A stretch of DNA of 64,000 bases from Phytophthora quininea. Taxonomy: Eukaryota; Oomycota; Peronosporomycetes; Peronosporales; Peronosporaceae. The position numbers and the translations under genes were made by a program. Shown here one piece after another: positions 11,610-21,410 of the stretch. Each line of letters starts with the position of its first letter. Positions within the stretch are counted from its first letter, which is position 1. The DNA lies in contig JAAVTG010000719.1 of NCBI GenBank assembly GCA_011947345.1, forward strand, positions 1 to 64,000, read 5' to 3'. Below the pieces are notes generated by a model. The model made no database searches. It saw only the letters and a program-made list of their open reading frames with translations, and had not been told where the DNA came from.

Positions 11610-12805
11610 CATGCGGCGGCTTCGACGTGGACTTCATTGGCTCTGGACAGCGTGGCTTCCCATGCAAGTGGAATTTCATTGTCGATACTCCGCTTCAACA
11701 ACCACAATTGTTTACAGACACACTGACGAGCTCCCGACTCCTGACAAGATGTCTTTTAACGCCAATGCCGTCTCTCTATGCTAGCCGTTTTGATAGAAGC
11801 AGTGCCTCTGGCACCGCTTGAAGAAGGGATCGATAAGAACTGGGTCTTCGTACTTCGATATGGGGTTATAACGTGGATCATGGTCAGCGCCATGGTTTAC
11901 CAAATGGGTCAGAATATTCCAATGCTGACCGTCAAGTCGTGGTAAAATGTATGCGTTGGACTTTTGTCTGGAACTGCAGCGTCACTAACACTTTATGTTG
12001 TTGCTTCTGCAACCGTATTCCCTGTACCATTTAGTATGCTACTCGCTTCCCCACCTTCGGTAGTTGTTTTTGGCATATGCTTTGCCATTTTCTGGGGTGC
12101 GGCCTTGAAAGCGGACCCTGCAGTCCAGAAAGAGATGGACCAGCAAATGACTGTCCTGAATTGCCAGTTGGCGCTTACCCAGTCTACATTTTCGGGTTTA
12201 CATCGTTCAACGGCGTCGATCAAGCCGTGTTTGTCATTGGGTGCTGCCAGTTATCAAAATTATTGTTAAGAATCTAAGAAGTCGGTCAAAGACACGGTTT
12301 GCCAATACTTCGGGGTTTGTTTGGCTAGCAAGAATTGAAGCGTGGGTCAGGTCGCGGAATGTGCTGAGGAAACCATACGAAGCAGGTAATTGTACCGGAT
12401 CGAAATGGTCCCGAAGCTATTCAGCCACAGCCAACGATAACTACAGTAGGGCCAGAATTTTCTCGGTACGACCACCACAACATCAAAAATGGCATCGTGA
12501 ACAAGGCCACGAAGTGGACACAGAAGAGGAGGATAAGGTGCGTGATCTGAAAGCGATTTTTCACGACAGGAAAGGGCAAAGTTTGTTCAAAAAGAGTGCA
12601 CGAGTGTTGTTCATCACCGAGTACATTATGCTGGTGGAATACGTCGAAGTGATCCTGCCCGTCATGTATTGTACGAAATGTTCGGTTGGCATTGACTACG
12701 CTTATTCAGACCAGACTTTCGATCCTCTTCATCTACATTATGTAGATCTCGCTCGTGCATCAAAGTGCCGACTTCAGCCTCACATCCGCATGGCTGCATA
12801 AGTAG
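11610..12805 (+). pseudogene. TM-family copy 3, heavily degraded
   Basis: Pieces of the membrane family appear in order but in changing frames. VEFHCRYS lies near 11660, and a segment matching the first membrane helix near 11735-11780. EEGIDKNWVFVLRYGVITW follows, then YQMGQNIPM. VFPVPFSMLLASPPSVVVFG lies near 12015. RTATHSP-type central sequence is largely missing, and LFITEYIMLVEYVEVILP lies near 12610. The second membrane half is then cut short: FIYIM is joined almost directly to HQSADFSLTSAWLHK and a stop at 12803-12805. The second intron seen in genes 1 and 2 is absent at that join. Stops and deletions make this a real pseudogene. The intact beta-trefoil gene follows 100 nt later. Confidence 0.7.
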
Positions 12806-12858
12806 ATTGGTTTCAACGTCTGCCAATTCTTTCTACGATCTTCACGCGTTTCAGCCCA

Positions 12859-12874
12859 GCTCACTTCCGAATTC
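12859..12874 (+). promoter_or_regulatory. Possible oomycete initiator of beta-trefoil gene C
   Basis: GCTCACTTCCGAATTC matches the oomycete initiator consensus (GCTCATTYYNCAWTTT) at 13 of 16 positions and lies 28-43 nt before the ATG at 12902, the usual distance. Pattern match by eye only. Confidence 0.4.
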
Positions 12875-12901
12875 TCCCTCAAACCGAGCACCTCAAGCCC
12901 A

Positions 12902-13510
12902 ATGGATCTGTCTGAAATCCCGTTCGACACGCCTGTGATTCTGCACTCGCTATTCAAGCGCGCCAACCTGCAGAACCCGCTGGGGTCCAACAAGGCTCTG
13001 TGTCTTGGAGACACGCGTGATTTCTACGAGCAGCTCGTGCTGCGTCGCGTCCACGGCGACAAAGTGGCCATCCAGTCGGTCCGCAACGGCCGCTTCCTCA
13101 AAGTCCTGGCCAGCGGCTGCTGCGTCTTCGAGGCCAAGAAGACTGGCGACTGGGAGCTCTTCACGATGGAGATCGACGCCCAGTGCTCGCTCTTTTTCGT
13201 GTCCTGCCACACTGGCAACGTGCTGCAGTGCGACGGCAACAACGTCGTCAAGTGTGCCAACGAGAACCGACTAGGCTGGGAGGCCTGGAGGATCCTCGAG
13301 CCTCGCAATGCTGCACCAGTTGCAGTCAACCAGACGCAGACCAGCAACACGCTGGTCGGCAAAGCGCGTCACGACTTCGTGCTGACGCTCGTCAAGTACG
13401 GCAGGTCGGCCGACGAGATCGAGCAGATCGTGACGCACCTCTTCGATAACAGCGAGGTCGTCAACGACCACAGCCCGACGCTGGAGGCCGTGCTGGTGGA
13501 CAAGGAGTGA
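12902..13510 (+). CDS. Beta-trefoil (fascin-like) small protein C, intact
   Basis: 202 residues, single exon, ATG 12902 to TGA 13508-13510. This is the only intact long-form member in the window. No signal peptide or membrane segment, so probably cytosolic. Residues about 45-145 show repeating short strands with trefoil-like hydrophobic spacing (VAIQSVRNGRFLKVL, GDWELFTMEID, CSLFFVSCHTGNVLQ), then a helical C-terminal region (residues about 155-190: HDFVLTLVKYGRSADEIEQI) and the tail AVLVDKE. The last two are shared with the 2.1 and 3.0 kb copies. It is more GC-rich than its broken neighbours. The family resembles fascin-type actin-crosslinking trefoils; ligand and role are unknown. Confidence 0.75.
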   Translation: MDLSEIPFDTPVILHSLFKRANLQNPLGSNKALCLGDTRDFYEQLVLRRVHGDKVAIQSVRNGRFLKVLASGCCVFEAKKTGDWELFTMEIDAQCSLFFVSCHTGNVLQCDGNNVVKCANENRLGWEAWRILEPRNAAPVAVNQTQTSNTLVGKARHDFVLTLVKYGRSADEIEQIVTHLFDNSEVVNDHSPTLEAVLVDKE

Positions 13511-13716
13511 TTGTTACAGTTGTTGTCGTTATATGCCCGTCGCCACTACCGCAGCATTGCTTTCGTATTCAATACCACGTTGATTGCGTGTCCCCATCTA
13601 GCTTTAGTATCAATTGCTGATGCTTCTCGTCATCTTTCTTTTCAGATAGCATACTTCCTGGTCGATACCACCAGTTCTCAATTCGTCACCTGCTTGTTCT
13701 GCATTCCCCGCCTACC

Positions 13717-14139
13717 ATGTTTTGGTATGACATTGGACTACCTGTTATTTGTCTCGCCTGCATCGCCATTACCGCTGCGGCTTTGGCGACTGAAAATGGA
13801 CGAAGTTTGAGGCTCCGCACTGGCTGCAGCTCGGAAGAGAGGGTAAAAATCCCTGTTTTATCATATTTTACCGAAAAAGCGAGAGCTACCAAGAAAGCCA
13901 AGTGGGACCAAGTCGACGACTGGTTTGAGCGATACCGGACCCCGGAGCAGGTGAAACGAGATTTAAAGCTAGGAGAAAAGCACGGCAAAAAACTGAAGAA
14001 GGCAAAGAACTATGAGTACTATCACGGCTTTTTGGTAAAGTTTGAAGGACGCCTGGAGGAGTTGGTGAAGCGAGATCTCCCAACCATCAACGTCTGGAAT
14101 CTACTTGGTCTCGAGAAACTCACGGCAGTCAAACGGTAA
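13717..14139 (+). CDS. RXLR-dEER secreted effector 1, C-terminally truncated
   Basis: Candidate host-translocated effector. ATG 13717 opens a hydrophobic signal peptide (IGLPVICLACIAITAAALA), followed by the RXLR motif RSLR (residues about 30-33) and dEER as SEER (about residues 40-43). A WY-type helical module follows: WFERYRTPEQVKRDLKL, NYEYYHGFLVKFEGRLEEL, LPTINVWNLLGLEK. The frame stops at 14137-14139, about where relatives such as the 60.2 kb effector continue with a second module. The 140-residue product could still be secreted, since one-module effectors exist. Head of the tandem array reaching 22.5 kb. Confidence 0.8.
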   Translation: MFWYDIGLPVICLACIAITAAALATENGRSLRLRTGCSSEERVKIPVLSYFTEKARATKKAKWDQVDDWFERYRTPEQVKRDLKLGEKHGKKLKKAKNYEYYHGFLVKFEGRLEELVKRDLPTINVWNLLGLEKLTAVKR

Positions 14140-14450
14140 AAACTTAAGTCGCTTATAAAAATGTAGCTGGCAGGATCCGAGGAAATCGGGATCTATATCA
14201 AGTATGTCAACATGTTCGACGACAAGGCCATCGCAGCCAAGAAATTTCCAAGTCCAACCCTTACCGAGATGTATTATCCACAGTCTCGAACCGAGTTTGT
14301 TGCGAAACTGGCTGCTCGAACCACGGCAAAAGACCCGAAGAATATGTCAAAGCATCGCTAGAACTAACAGGGAGAACCGGGGCGGATCTCGCGGAAAACG
14401 CCAACTTTCCATACTTCAAATGGTATCTGGACGCCACGGCCAAAATGTAG
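14140..14450 (+). pseudogene. Untranslated second-module remnant of RXLR effector 1
   Basis: Continues in the same frame after two stops: EEIGIYIKYVNMFDDKAIAA, MYYPQSRTEFVAKLAARTTA, then a frameshift near 14340 and EYVKASLELTGRTGADL, ending in a stop at 14448-14450. It matches the second half of the 60.2 kb effector, so effector 1 was once a longer two-module protein. Confidence 0.7.
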
Positions 14451-14699
14451 TACGGTCAAGGAACCCAATGAGATAGTCTCGACGTGTCTTGTAGTAGCCG
14501 GAGAGCAAGCGTTCCATCATCTTTGCTGCTCTCGTTCCCAATCATCAGCGTCTCGTAAACAAGAGCGAACCTTTCAAATCGTTTGCAATGGCACGCAGTC
14601 TTGATCTTGAGCCAGCTCTCAATTCTCTCTATCCAGCCATGAAACTTGAAATGTTTCAGCATCGTTTGCTTCTGCCAATAGTGGTAACCATCTAATTGA

Positions 14700-15321
14700 C
14701 GACTGTCGTAGTGGCAGAATCAACCGATCCAGTTGACGAAGAGAGGTTCAAGCCTTCTGTTGTATCTTCACTTGCTGCGAAGCTGAGAGATACAAAGAAA
14801 GCCGAGATGGGCGAAAATTAACGACTGGTTCGAGCGATACTGGTCGCCCGACAAAGTCAAGAGAAGTTGGAAGTTGGACAGCAAGTTTGGAATGACGCCC
14901 ATGAACACCAAGAATTACAAGTTCTACCAGAGATACCTGGCGAAGTTTTACACCAGATAAGCTGCTAAGCAAGGACGTTTCTACCCACCAAGTCTGGACG
15001 TTGCTCGGCCTTGAAAAATGCCAATGAAGCTCATGAAGGACACGGATGAATTGAAGATCTACGCGACCTACGTCAACATGTCCGACCACAAAGCAATGAT
15101 GACAGAGAACGTTGTTAAGCCGGACAACTTTGATGCCCGTTTTGTGCTTTCTCGAGCCGAATTTTTAATAAAACTTGGCGTTTGGTATGACTAAGCGACC
15201 CCAAGATTACGTCTTGAAAGTGCTGGGGCTTGATGGTTTGATGGGGAGAACACTTACCAGTCGCTACAATTACCGCTATTTTACGACATATTTGGAGCTG
15301 CTGAACAAGAAGGCTCGCTGA
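14700..15321 (+). pseudogene. RXLR/WY effector copy 2, degraded
   Basis: A dEER-like VDEER lies near 14737, followed by SVVSSLAAKLRDTKKAEM. WY-module pieces then come in several frames: DWFERYWSPDKVK, NYKFYQRYLAKF, DTDELKIYATYVNMSDHKAM, LSRAEFLIKLGVW, and the terminal LTSRYNYRYFTTYLELL with a stop at 15319-15321. No signal peptide or RXLR survives upstream. Several stops and shifts show real decay. Confidence 0.7.
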
Positions 15322-15779
15322 GCAATTAGAACGAGTGTTATAGTAAACCAAAACCATAAGACACTACGGAATTCGGAACCAATTTCGAAATGTACAACAT
15401 AATCTACAGTCGACTGATGGTGATCCCAAACCCATGCGCTAGTTTAGAACCCTCAACAACACATTTCGACTGCATTTGGAATATTTTTGCTGCCATTGTA
15501 CTTCACAAAAACCCGAGTGCTTTACTATAAGATCCATGTAATACACTATCGATTTTCATTACGTGACGCTAAATGATTATGACGTTTTCTCGTTCGGTCA
15601 TTCGCCATTTAGCAAGGTACGACCGAAACCAAAGCTCTTCCAACACTGAGAGCTCCGAAATGCCCAGGCGTCAAACGTAACTACCGGCAGCAATAGCGAC
15701 TATTTACTTCGCGGATGGGGGTGTGAACGCGATCAAGATGTCGACTGTGAACGTACACAATTTAAGAGCCGGCAATAGC
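15322..15779. other. Intergenic between effector copies 2 and 3
   Basis: No gene. Around 15378-15435 there is sequence (ending CCCAAACCCATGC) that recurs near 21345-21410, so it is part of the duplicated unit of the effector array. A possible initiator sits at 15597. Confidence 0.4.
15597..15610 (+). promoter_or_regulatory. Possible relic initiator of effector copy 3
   Basis: GTCATTCGCCATTT resembles the oomycete initiator core (TCATTYYNCAWTTT) with one mismatch at a pyrimidine. It lies about 180 nt before the recognisable effector 3 sequence. Pattern match only. Confidence 0.3.
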
Positions 15780-16130
15780 GTCGCTACTACTAGAACTGCC
15801 AATATCGACTCCGAAGAGTCAAGCTTCCAGTGGTGTCGTCACTCGTTGAAAGACTGAGAGCAAACAAGATCGCCAAGGAGTTATCGACGTGGAATCAAGT
15901 AAATGACTGGTTTGAGAAATGGACTACGCCCGAGTTAGTCAAGCGCTAATTACGGTTAAGGAAAACGGTCGGTGCAGAACTCAAGAGAAGCAAGTACTAC
16001 AAGTTTTATCAGGCATATCTGGCGGAGTTTGAAGTCCGACCAGACGGTTTACTGCGTAATAGTGTTCTTCCACGCAATGTCTGGTCGATGCTGGGGATCG
16101 AGAAAATCCCTTGGAATCTCATATATAATG
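15780..16130 (+). pseudogene. RXLR/WY effector copy 3, 5' part, split by a retroelement
   Basis: A decayed RXLR region is followed by NIDSEE (dEER relic, near 15805), then LVERLRANKIAKEL, WFEKWTTPELVKR and a stop at about 15948. It resumes as KYYKFYQAYLAEFE, LPRNVWSMLGIEKIPWNLI. Homology ends abruptly near 16130, where reverse-strand retroelement sequence begins. The missing second module reappears at 20.86-21.12 kb. Confidence 0.7.
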
Positions 16131-16229
16131 GAGTAGCCAAGCCACTTGATCTTGTAAAATGCGTGCCCTCTGCTACGTTTGTAGGGGCGACATCTTCGAC
16201 CAACTCGCCTTTGGCTCCTTGTGGCTGTT

Positions 16230-18800
16230 CAACAGTCCGGGAGGTCTCTCATGTCGATCCTTGGTTCGAGCACAAATTTGACATCTTTCACGTATTTCGT
16301 GATGTCACTGAACATGCGTAGCCAATAGTAGTGGTCGTCAATCAGATGGCAAGTGCGGTCAATACCAGGGTGGCCATACACGGGACTGTGTGGAACTCCT
16401 CGCAGACATGCTCCAACAGTTCGCGCACTCGTTGTAGCACGAGTCAAGGTCAGTCATGATGACCTGCTTGGTAGTATAATTTCCCACCAATCAAAGAGTA
16501 AGGTTCCAACAGCCGCGGAGCTGCTAGTGGAACCGACCCACCCTTTTCGTTGAGTAGCCAGGGTCCAGTAGACGCAACAGAGCTTTGGTCGTGTCGTTTT
16601 CATCATATCGTCGGACTGCTTCCGCTACTGTAGCTGAAAGGGACGCATCGACTCGCTGGCGTACTTGCTGGCGGGTTGAAATCGCAGCTAGCGTAACCGG
16701 CTCAGTGTTTGACATGAAGTCAGGCCTGCGTGAAATACCATCAGCGACACTGTTCTCCGCTCCTTTGATGTATCGGATTTGAAACTTGTACTCCGCCAGT
16801 TCATCGTACCATCTGGCGATACGTCGCGAGATTGACTTTTGTTTGAACACCGTCTCCAAACTCTTGTGATCGGTCTCCACTACGAAAGGTCTGTCCAAGA
16901 GATACACTCGCCAGGTGCGAAGTCCGAACAAAATGGCTAAAAGTTCCTTTTCACGAATGGAGTAGTTCAATTCTGCAGCCTTGTACTTCTGTCCTGCAAA
17001 TGCAACGAGTCTTTCAACCTCGACGCCATCCTGCACTTCTTTTGGTAAAGTACACCAGCTACTGCAAAGTCGGATGCATCCATTCTCATGAAGAAGTCCT
17101 TGCCGAAGCTAGGAATGGCAAGAACCGGGGTTTGACCGATCTTCTCCTTCAATCGCTCAAAGTGGTTTGTCAAGGTAGGAGTCCATTCCACCTGCTTGTT
17201 CTTAGACTTCAGCAGGTTGAAGAGAGGTCCAGCATCGTCAGCGATTTGGCGACCGAACCGTTGAACGAAATAACTGCAGATCATGCCTCGTAGCTGGCCG
17301 TGGCCAATCCTGGATGACCTTCACCTTGTCGGGGCTGATCCTGACTCCATCACGACCGACAATATCGCCCAGACATGGAATGGAATCAGCACAAAACACA
17401 CATTTGCTAAATTTCACAAAGAACTTGTGCTCATCCAGTCGCCCAAAGACTCGTTCCAGAGCGTTCAAATGCTCCTGTAGGCTAATGCTCCGTGTGGATG
17501 TATATATCGTCGAAGTAGCCCTGATAAATACCCCCAAATCACTCAGGATTCTCCGAATGCCTTAGTTGAAGGTCGCTGGGGCATTAGACAAGCCCATCGA
17601 CACAACCAAATATTCGTAGAGGTCATCTGGAGCCTGAAAGGCGGTGTACGGAATGTCAACCTCACGCATCCTGAACTGGTAGTACCCACTTAGCAGGTCG
17701 AGACAGGAGTAGTAGAGCGCACCCTGCATCTTTTCCAGAATCTTGTCCTATCTCGGCATTGGCATTGTACGCCAGACAGTGTTGGCACGAAAGTCGTGCA
17801 CAATTCGCCATCCGTCCGGCTTACGAACACAAACGGTGGGTGTTCCATGAGGAGAGGTCGAACGGCGAATGTACCCGATCGCTTCCAACTCACGAACCCA
17901 TCGGGTAATCTCAGCTTCTTGGGCTAGTGACTACCTCCACTACCGCCGAGACACAGGATCCTCAGACTTGACTTTCATTTTGTGAAGACCGTGCTCAACA
18001 GGTGGTAGCTCAGCAGGAAGCTTCTGCCTGACCAAGCTTGGGGACTTGCACAGATAGGGATTCACGGGGTGGTCCTTGAACTCCTCGATGTATTTCGCTC
18101 GCGTAACTAGTGGCGCCTCCATTGGCTTGACCACGACTCTGAACTCTATCTCCTGGGGATTCTTCATCAGCCGGCGAAATTGTCTCAGCGAAATAGCTCT
18201 TGCCTCCCTCGTGTCTAACGAGTGATACGACTGCTGCTCGGCCAACTTGGCAGAATCTTTTTCGAACGCGTTCCTGCTGCTGAATCAGCGCTGCGAGCCC
18301 AGCATGCAACGTCTTCATTGATGCCCGGATGCTGCCAGTTCGCCAATCGATGCGAGGGTTCACGTGCCATAGCCACGGCATACCGAGCAGTATCTGCTTG
18401 TCCTCCGGTGCTGGGAGTAAAGGAACTAGGCTGTGTAAGGCTCCATTCCCCCAAACAGAGTGTGAGCTGCGTCGTTTTCTTCGGGATCACAATAAGTTCT
18501 GCATTGGCCATAGTCAACGATAGTAACATATCATGCTCCACAACGCTATCCATCACGCCCAACTTCTTCACAAATTCAGGTGTCACTGCATTAATCGAGG
18601 CACCGCTGTCAACAAAGCCAGTAGCAACTACAGCTTGCTTGTTCCGCTCGACATCACACCCCAAGTTCACGAATGGGTGTTTCAAACTCGCCGACGTGAA
18701 TGTACACGGCTTCATTCTCCACACCCGACTTCACCACAACTCTTTCCACTTCCCTCTCCGACTTGCGTTCCACCAATCCACGCTTGTCCTGTTGAATGGG
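16230..18800 (-). pseudogene. Retroelement pol: protease, RT, RNase H, partial integrase
   Basis: Aspartic protease at about 18600 (FVDSGASINAVTPEFVKKLG, active-site DSGA). RT at about 17700-17450, with SGYYQFRMREVDIPYTAFQ, GLSNAPATFN and the catalytic motif as YFDDIYIHT. RT thumb and connection follow (CVFCADSIPCLGDIVGRDGV). RNase H shows DASDFAVAGVLYQK and VETDHKSLETVF (about 17080-16850). The integrase HHCC region reads GHPGIDRTCHLIDDHYYWLR (about 16400-16330). At least five frame breaks separate these parts, and the DDE integrase core is absent. Non-functional. Confidence 0.8.
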
Positions 18801-18844
18801 CCTGGGACCAAACCCGCTTGATCGCCCGGCATCAAGCGGTTTTA

Positions 18845-20095
18845 ATCGTTTAAATGGTTCGTAGAGTCGTCGTTGTCGTCGACGATAAGCTTGTCGGCGA
18901 GTGCGTAGTATTTTGCCTTGTAGTCTGTCTTATCCGAGTAGTCCGACTTGCGCAGAGGTCGCTTATATAGGTGTTTAACCCAACAATTGTCTGGGTTGTG
19001 GTACCCTTTCTCACAGTGTGGACATTTCGCTTTGCCACTGGACCTGTTGTTGTTAGCGATGTTGGCGATGTTGGCGTTTTTGTTGTTGCCTTTCCCCGCT
19101 GACTTGCCCTATGAGTGTTGCTCAGGCGTCTCTTATCGTTGGATACTGCGGGTTTGCTTTCTTCCAGTCTGTCCAACTCAGCTTCTCAAAAGCCCTCCTC
19201 AATCACGTCCTCCAAGGCTGTTGGCATCTTACGAAGGAGCTGTTTGCGCAGGTTGCTGCTCTTCAATCCCTGAAGGAAAAACTCCTTGGCAAACTCAGGA
19301 TCAATTGGGACTTGTCGAAGCTTTTCTTGAAACTTCGCCACGTAGCCTTGGTAGTTGCCACGCTGTTTACGGTTGAGCAAGTCGCCCCGCATTTTTGCTC
19401 GAAGTTTGGCTCTTTGAAGTCCATCGCAAACCTCATGGCACTCCATGTCTTCACCGTAGTGACGCTGGTCATGTACTTCGTACCATGTAGCTGCGCTCTT
19501 CTTTATGCACTGGTCTAGCTCACGAGCCGAGTCTGCATCATCCCTTTCCAATGCGTAGCCCTTAAAGGTTAAGTATGACTCGAATTGAAAACAAAACTCT
19601 TCAGCTTTTGGTCATCAACGTCGCCGTCGAAAGTTGGTGGTTTGGTGTCTATCTTCAGCCATTTGCGGGTATTTGGCACGGTCTTGTCAACGTCCGTCTC
19701 GCCATTTGTCATTGTCGGTGCCATTGTAGTGGAAGCTGCCATGGCGCGCTCCATATGCGAGACTGCATTGGCGGTTTGTTGTGCAAGCTCCTGGACTTGA
19801 TTCACCACACCAATCTGAGTCTGCAAATCGGCTACAGCAGCAGCGGTCTGAGCCGCGATGTCTTGAAACTGCGACGCGGTTGCCGCACTTTGCTGGGTCG
19901 CCTGCTGGGTCGCAACAACCGTCTGTACAAGCGAGTTGATGCCACCGAAGATCCGGTCAAGACGCTGGTTGACTTGGGTGAGGTGCTCCCCATGTCATTC
20001 AGCGTCTCCTCAACACGTTGCATGCACTCATCGATGGGGTTCCGAGTGCCGTCTTCAATCGCGAGGCGTCGCTTAGTACGGCTTCAGGTTTCCAT
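18845..20095 (-). pseudogene. Retroelement gag with CCHC zinc knuckle
   Basis: The N-terminal part (about 20020-19570) has QELAQQTANAVSHMERAM and KPPTFDGDVDDQKLKSF. The capsid-like part (about 19550-19190) includes TWYEVHDQRHYGEDM, GNYQGYVAKFQEKLRQVP and FFLQGLKSSNLRKQLL. A zinc knuckle lies near 19020 (CPHCEKGYHNPDNC, CX2CX4HX4C). Frames change between the parts. Typical Gypsy gag layout directly upstream of the protease. Confidence 0.7.
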
Positions 20096-20643
20096 CTTGG
20101 TCGTTGGTCAGCAATTTCTACTATGTCGCAATAAGTCGTCACTTATTGTGTATGGTAACACTGAGCAGAGGAAGTCGTCGCACTTAAGAACTCAGGCAAG
20201 ATGCCGTCGAAGTTGACAGTTAGTACTAGAAAATAAATTGAGATCTGATTGAGATTTAAGTCGTGGTTCGTTACCTAGCTCTTATCTTTGCTACACGACT
20301 CTCTCTTTCTCTCCTGCTTTCATGCAACATGCAGGATTTGAACGGCAACTTCAATTTGATCTTGAGCTGGTATTCAAGCCGCACAGCCTATGGCTGTGTT
20401 CAACATCAAGTTCTTGTACAAGTAGCTTTCTCGATTTGCACCTCGTAGCAGCTTCGATGACTTCGTGACACTGCTCTGCTCGCTACTGTTGATGTTGGCA
20501 GCTTTAGCGCGTAGAGAAGGAGACTAGGTACTTGACGGCAGAAAGCGAAGTGTTCATTAGTGAGTCATTAAAGTAGAGCCTAAGCTAGAAAAGCTTATGC
20601 TGCTGCCAAACAGGCAGTGAAAGTTGCCCGTTACCAGTCATTT

Positions 20644-20666
20644 CTGAAGGGCAAGTTGCCCTTCAG
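20644..20666. repeat. Perfect palindrome, 11-bp arms
   Basis: CTGAAGGGCAA and TTGCCCTTCAG are exact inverted repeats separated by one base. It can form a hairpin in either strand. Inside the presumed LTR. Confidence 0.7.
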
Positions 20667-20680
20667 TGGGGTCCTACTAT

Positions 20681-20697
20681 ACTGCATGATATGCAGT
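20681..20697. repeat. Second short palindrome
   Basis: ACTGCAT and ATGCAGT flank GAT, 15 nt after the previous palindrome. Possibly part of LTR regulatory or processing structure. Confidence 0.5.
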
Positions 20698-20854
20698 TAA
20701 AGAGTCAGGTAAGGGGATGAACCCTTGCTTCAACAGCAACGAGCTTCAGGAACAACTGCAACTGCTTGCCGTAAACGTGGTGTGAATTTTGTCCGTAATC
20801 TATCTATGGTAAATTACTGTAATAATTTGGAGTAAACAATGGAGTTCCGTTGCA

Positions 20855-21123
20855 TCGTAGCGGACTCCGACAGACGGTCATCTGCACCATATACGTCATC
20901 ATGTTTGACGACAAAGTAATCAGTTCGAGGAATCATCCCTCGGCCTTCTGGGGTCGACAAGTTATTCACAAAATCTTGAACCGAGATGATTGTTGATGTT
21001 GGAATCTGGGTCGCGACGAAGAGGCCAGCAACATATGTCAAGGACGCGCTAGGACTGCCAGGGTTTGCAGGAATCGAACTTACGCAGCGCGCGAATATCC
21101 ACTACTTCGAGAAATACCTATAA
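20855..21123 (+). pseudogene. RXLR/WY effector copy 3, 3' part
   Basis: Resumes the second module that is cut off at 16.13 kb: a Ser-Asp pair then VICTIYVIMFDDKVI (near 20880-20925), and after degraded sequence YVKDALGLPGFAGIELTQRA and HYFEKYL with a stop at about 21121-21123. Order and spacing match the C-terminal half of the 60.2 kb effector. Decay continued after the split. Confidence 0.65.
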
Positions 21124-21410
21124 GATGGTATTGCGGTCGATCAAACCTCAATTAACAACTTCATATCGGTAAATGTTCAAAGCTTGTTTGAGGAAACTTC
21201 TTCTAGTCGTGGTCAGGAAGTCTCACCGACTTTTTCTGAAGGTCGAATATTGGGATTTGGACCACGGATATGTCGCTGAACAAGTATTCAAGAATGGTCA
21301 GTGAACGACGTAGAGAATACGGAAAGCAATTCAGTAAAAACACTTTCTGGAATTGTACGTCATAATCTGCGATCGACGCGTACTATAGTACTGATGGTGT
21401 TCCCAAACCC
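21124..21410. other. Spacer before effector copy 4
   Basis: No gene supported. The end (about 21345-21410) repeats sequence found at 15378-15435, marking the duplicated unit. A stretch near 21245-21300 could be a very decayed first helix of copy 4. Confidence 0.35.

Larger units (their letters stand above)
16131..20854 (-). mobile_element. Truncated Gypsy-type retrotransposon (chromovirus-like)
   Basis: On the minus strand, in 5'-3' order: leader or LTR-like region (20.85-20.1 kb), gag (20.1-18.85), protease, reverse transcriptase, RNase H (to 16.5), integrase zinc finger (16.45-16.25) and a chromodomain-like end (FYKIKWLGYS near 16140). The gag-PR-RT-RH-INT order defines Gypsy/Ty3 elements. 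The integrase catalytic core is missing and the 3' LTR is absent, so the element is internally deleted and truncated. Many frames are broken. The right boundary is inferred from a TG-type start on the minus strand at 20854 and from effector homology resuming directly after. It interrupts effector copy 3. Confidence 0.75.
20216..20854 (-). repeat. Retroelement leader or 5' LTR region
   Basis: About 640 bases without coding potential between gag and the resumed effector. On the minus strand it starts TGCAACGGAAC, a plausible LTR end. No partner LTR exists in the window, so LTR status cannot be proved. It contains the palindromes at 20644 and 20681. Confidence 0.4.

Noticed and set aside
14119..14163. 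Possible 31-nt GT-AG intron rejoining RXLR effector 1 to its second module
   Set aside because: It would remove the two stops, but 31 nt is well below the 56-74 nt introns seen here, and a later frameshift near 14340 would still break the protein.
16127..20845. Shared octamer AATGGAGT at 16127 and 20838 as a target-site duplication
   Set aside because: Gypsy duplications are usually 4-6 bp, the left end of the element lies inside its chromodomain rather than at an LTR, and effector homology on the right resumes only at about 20860.
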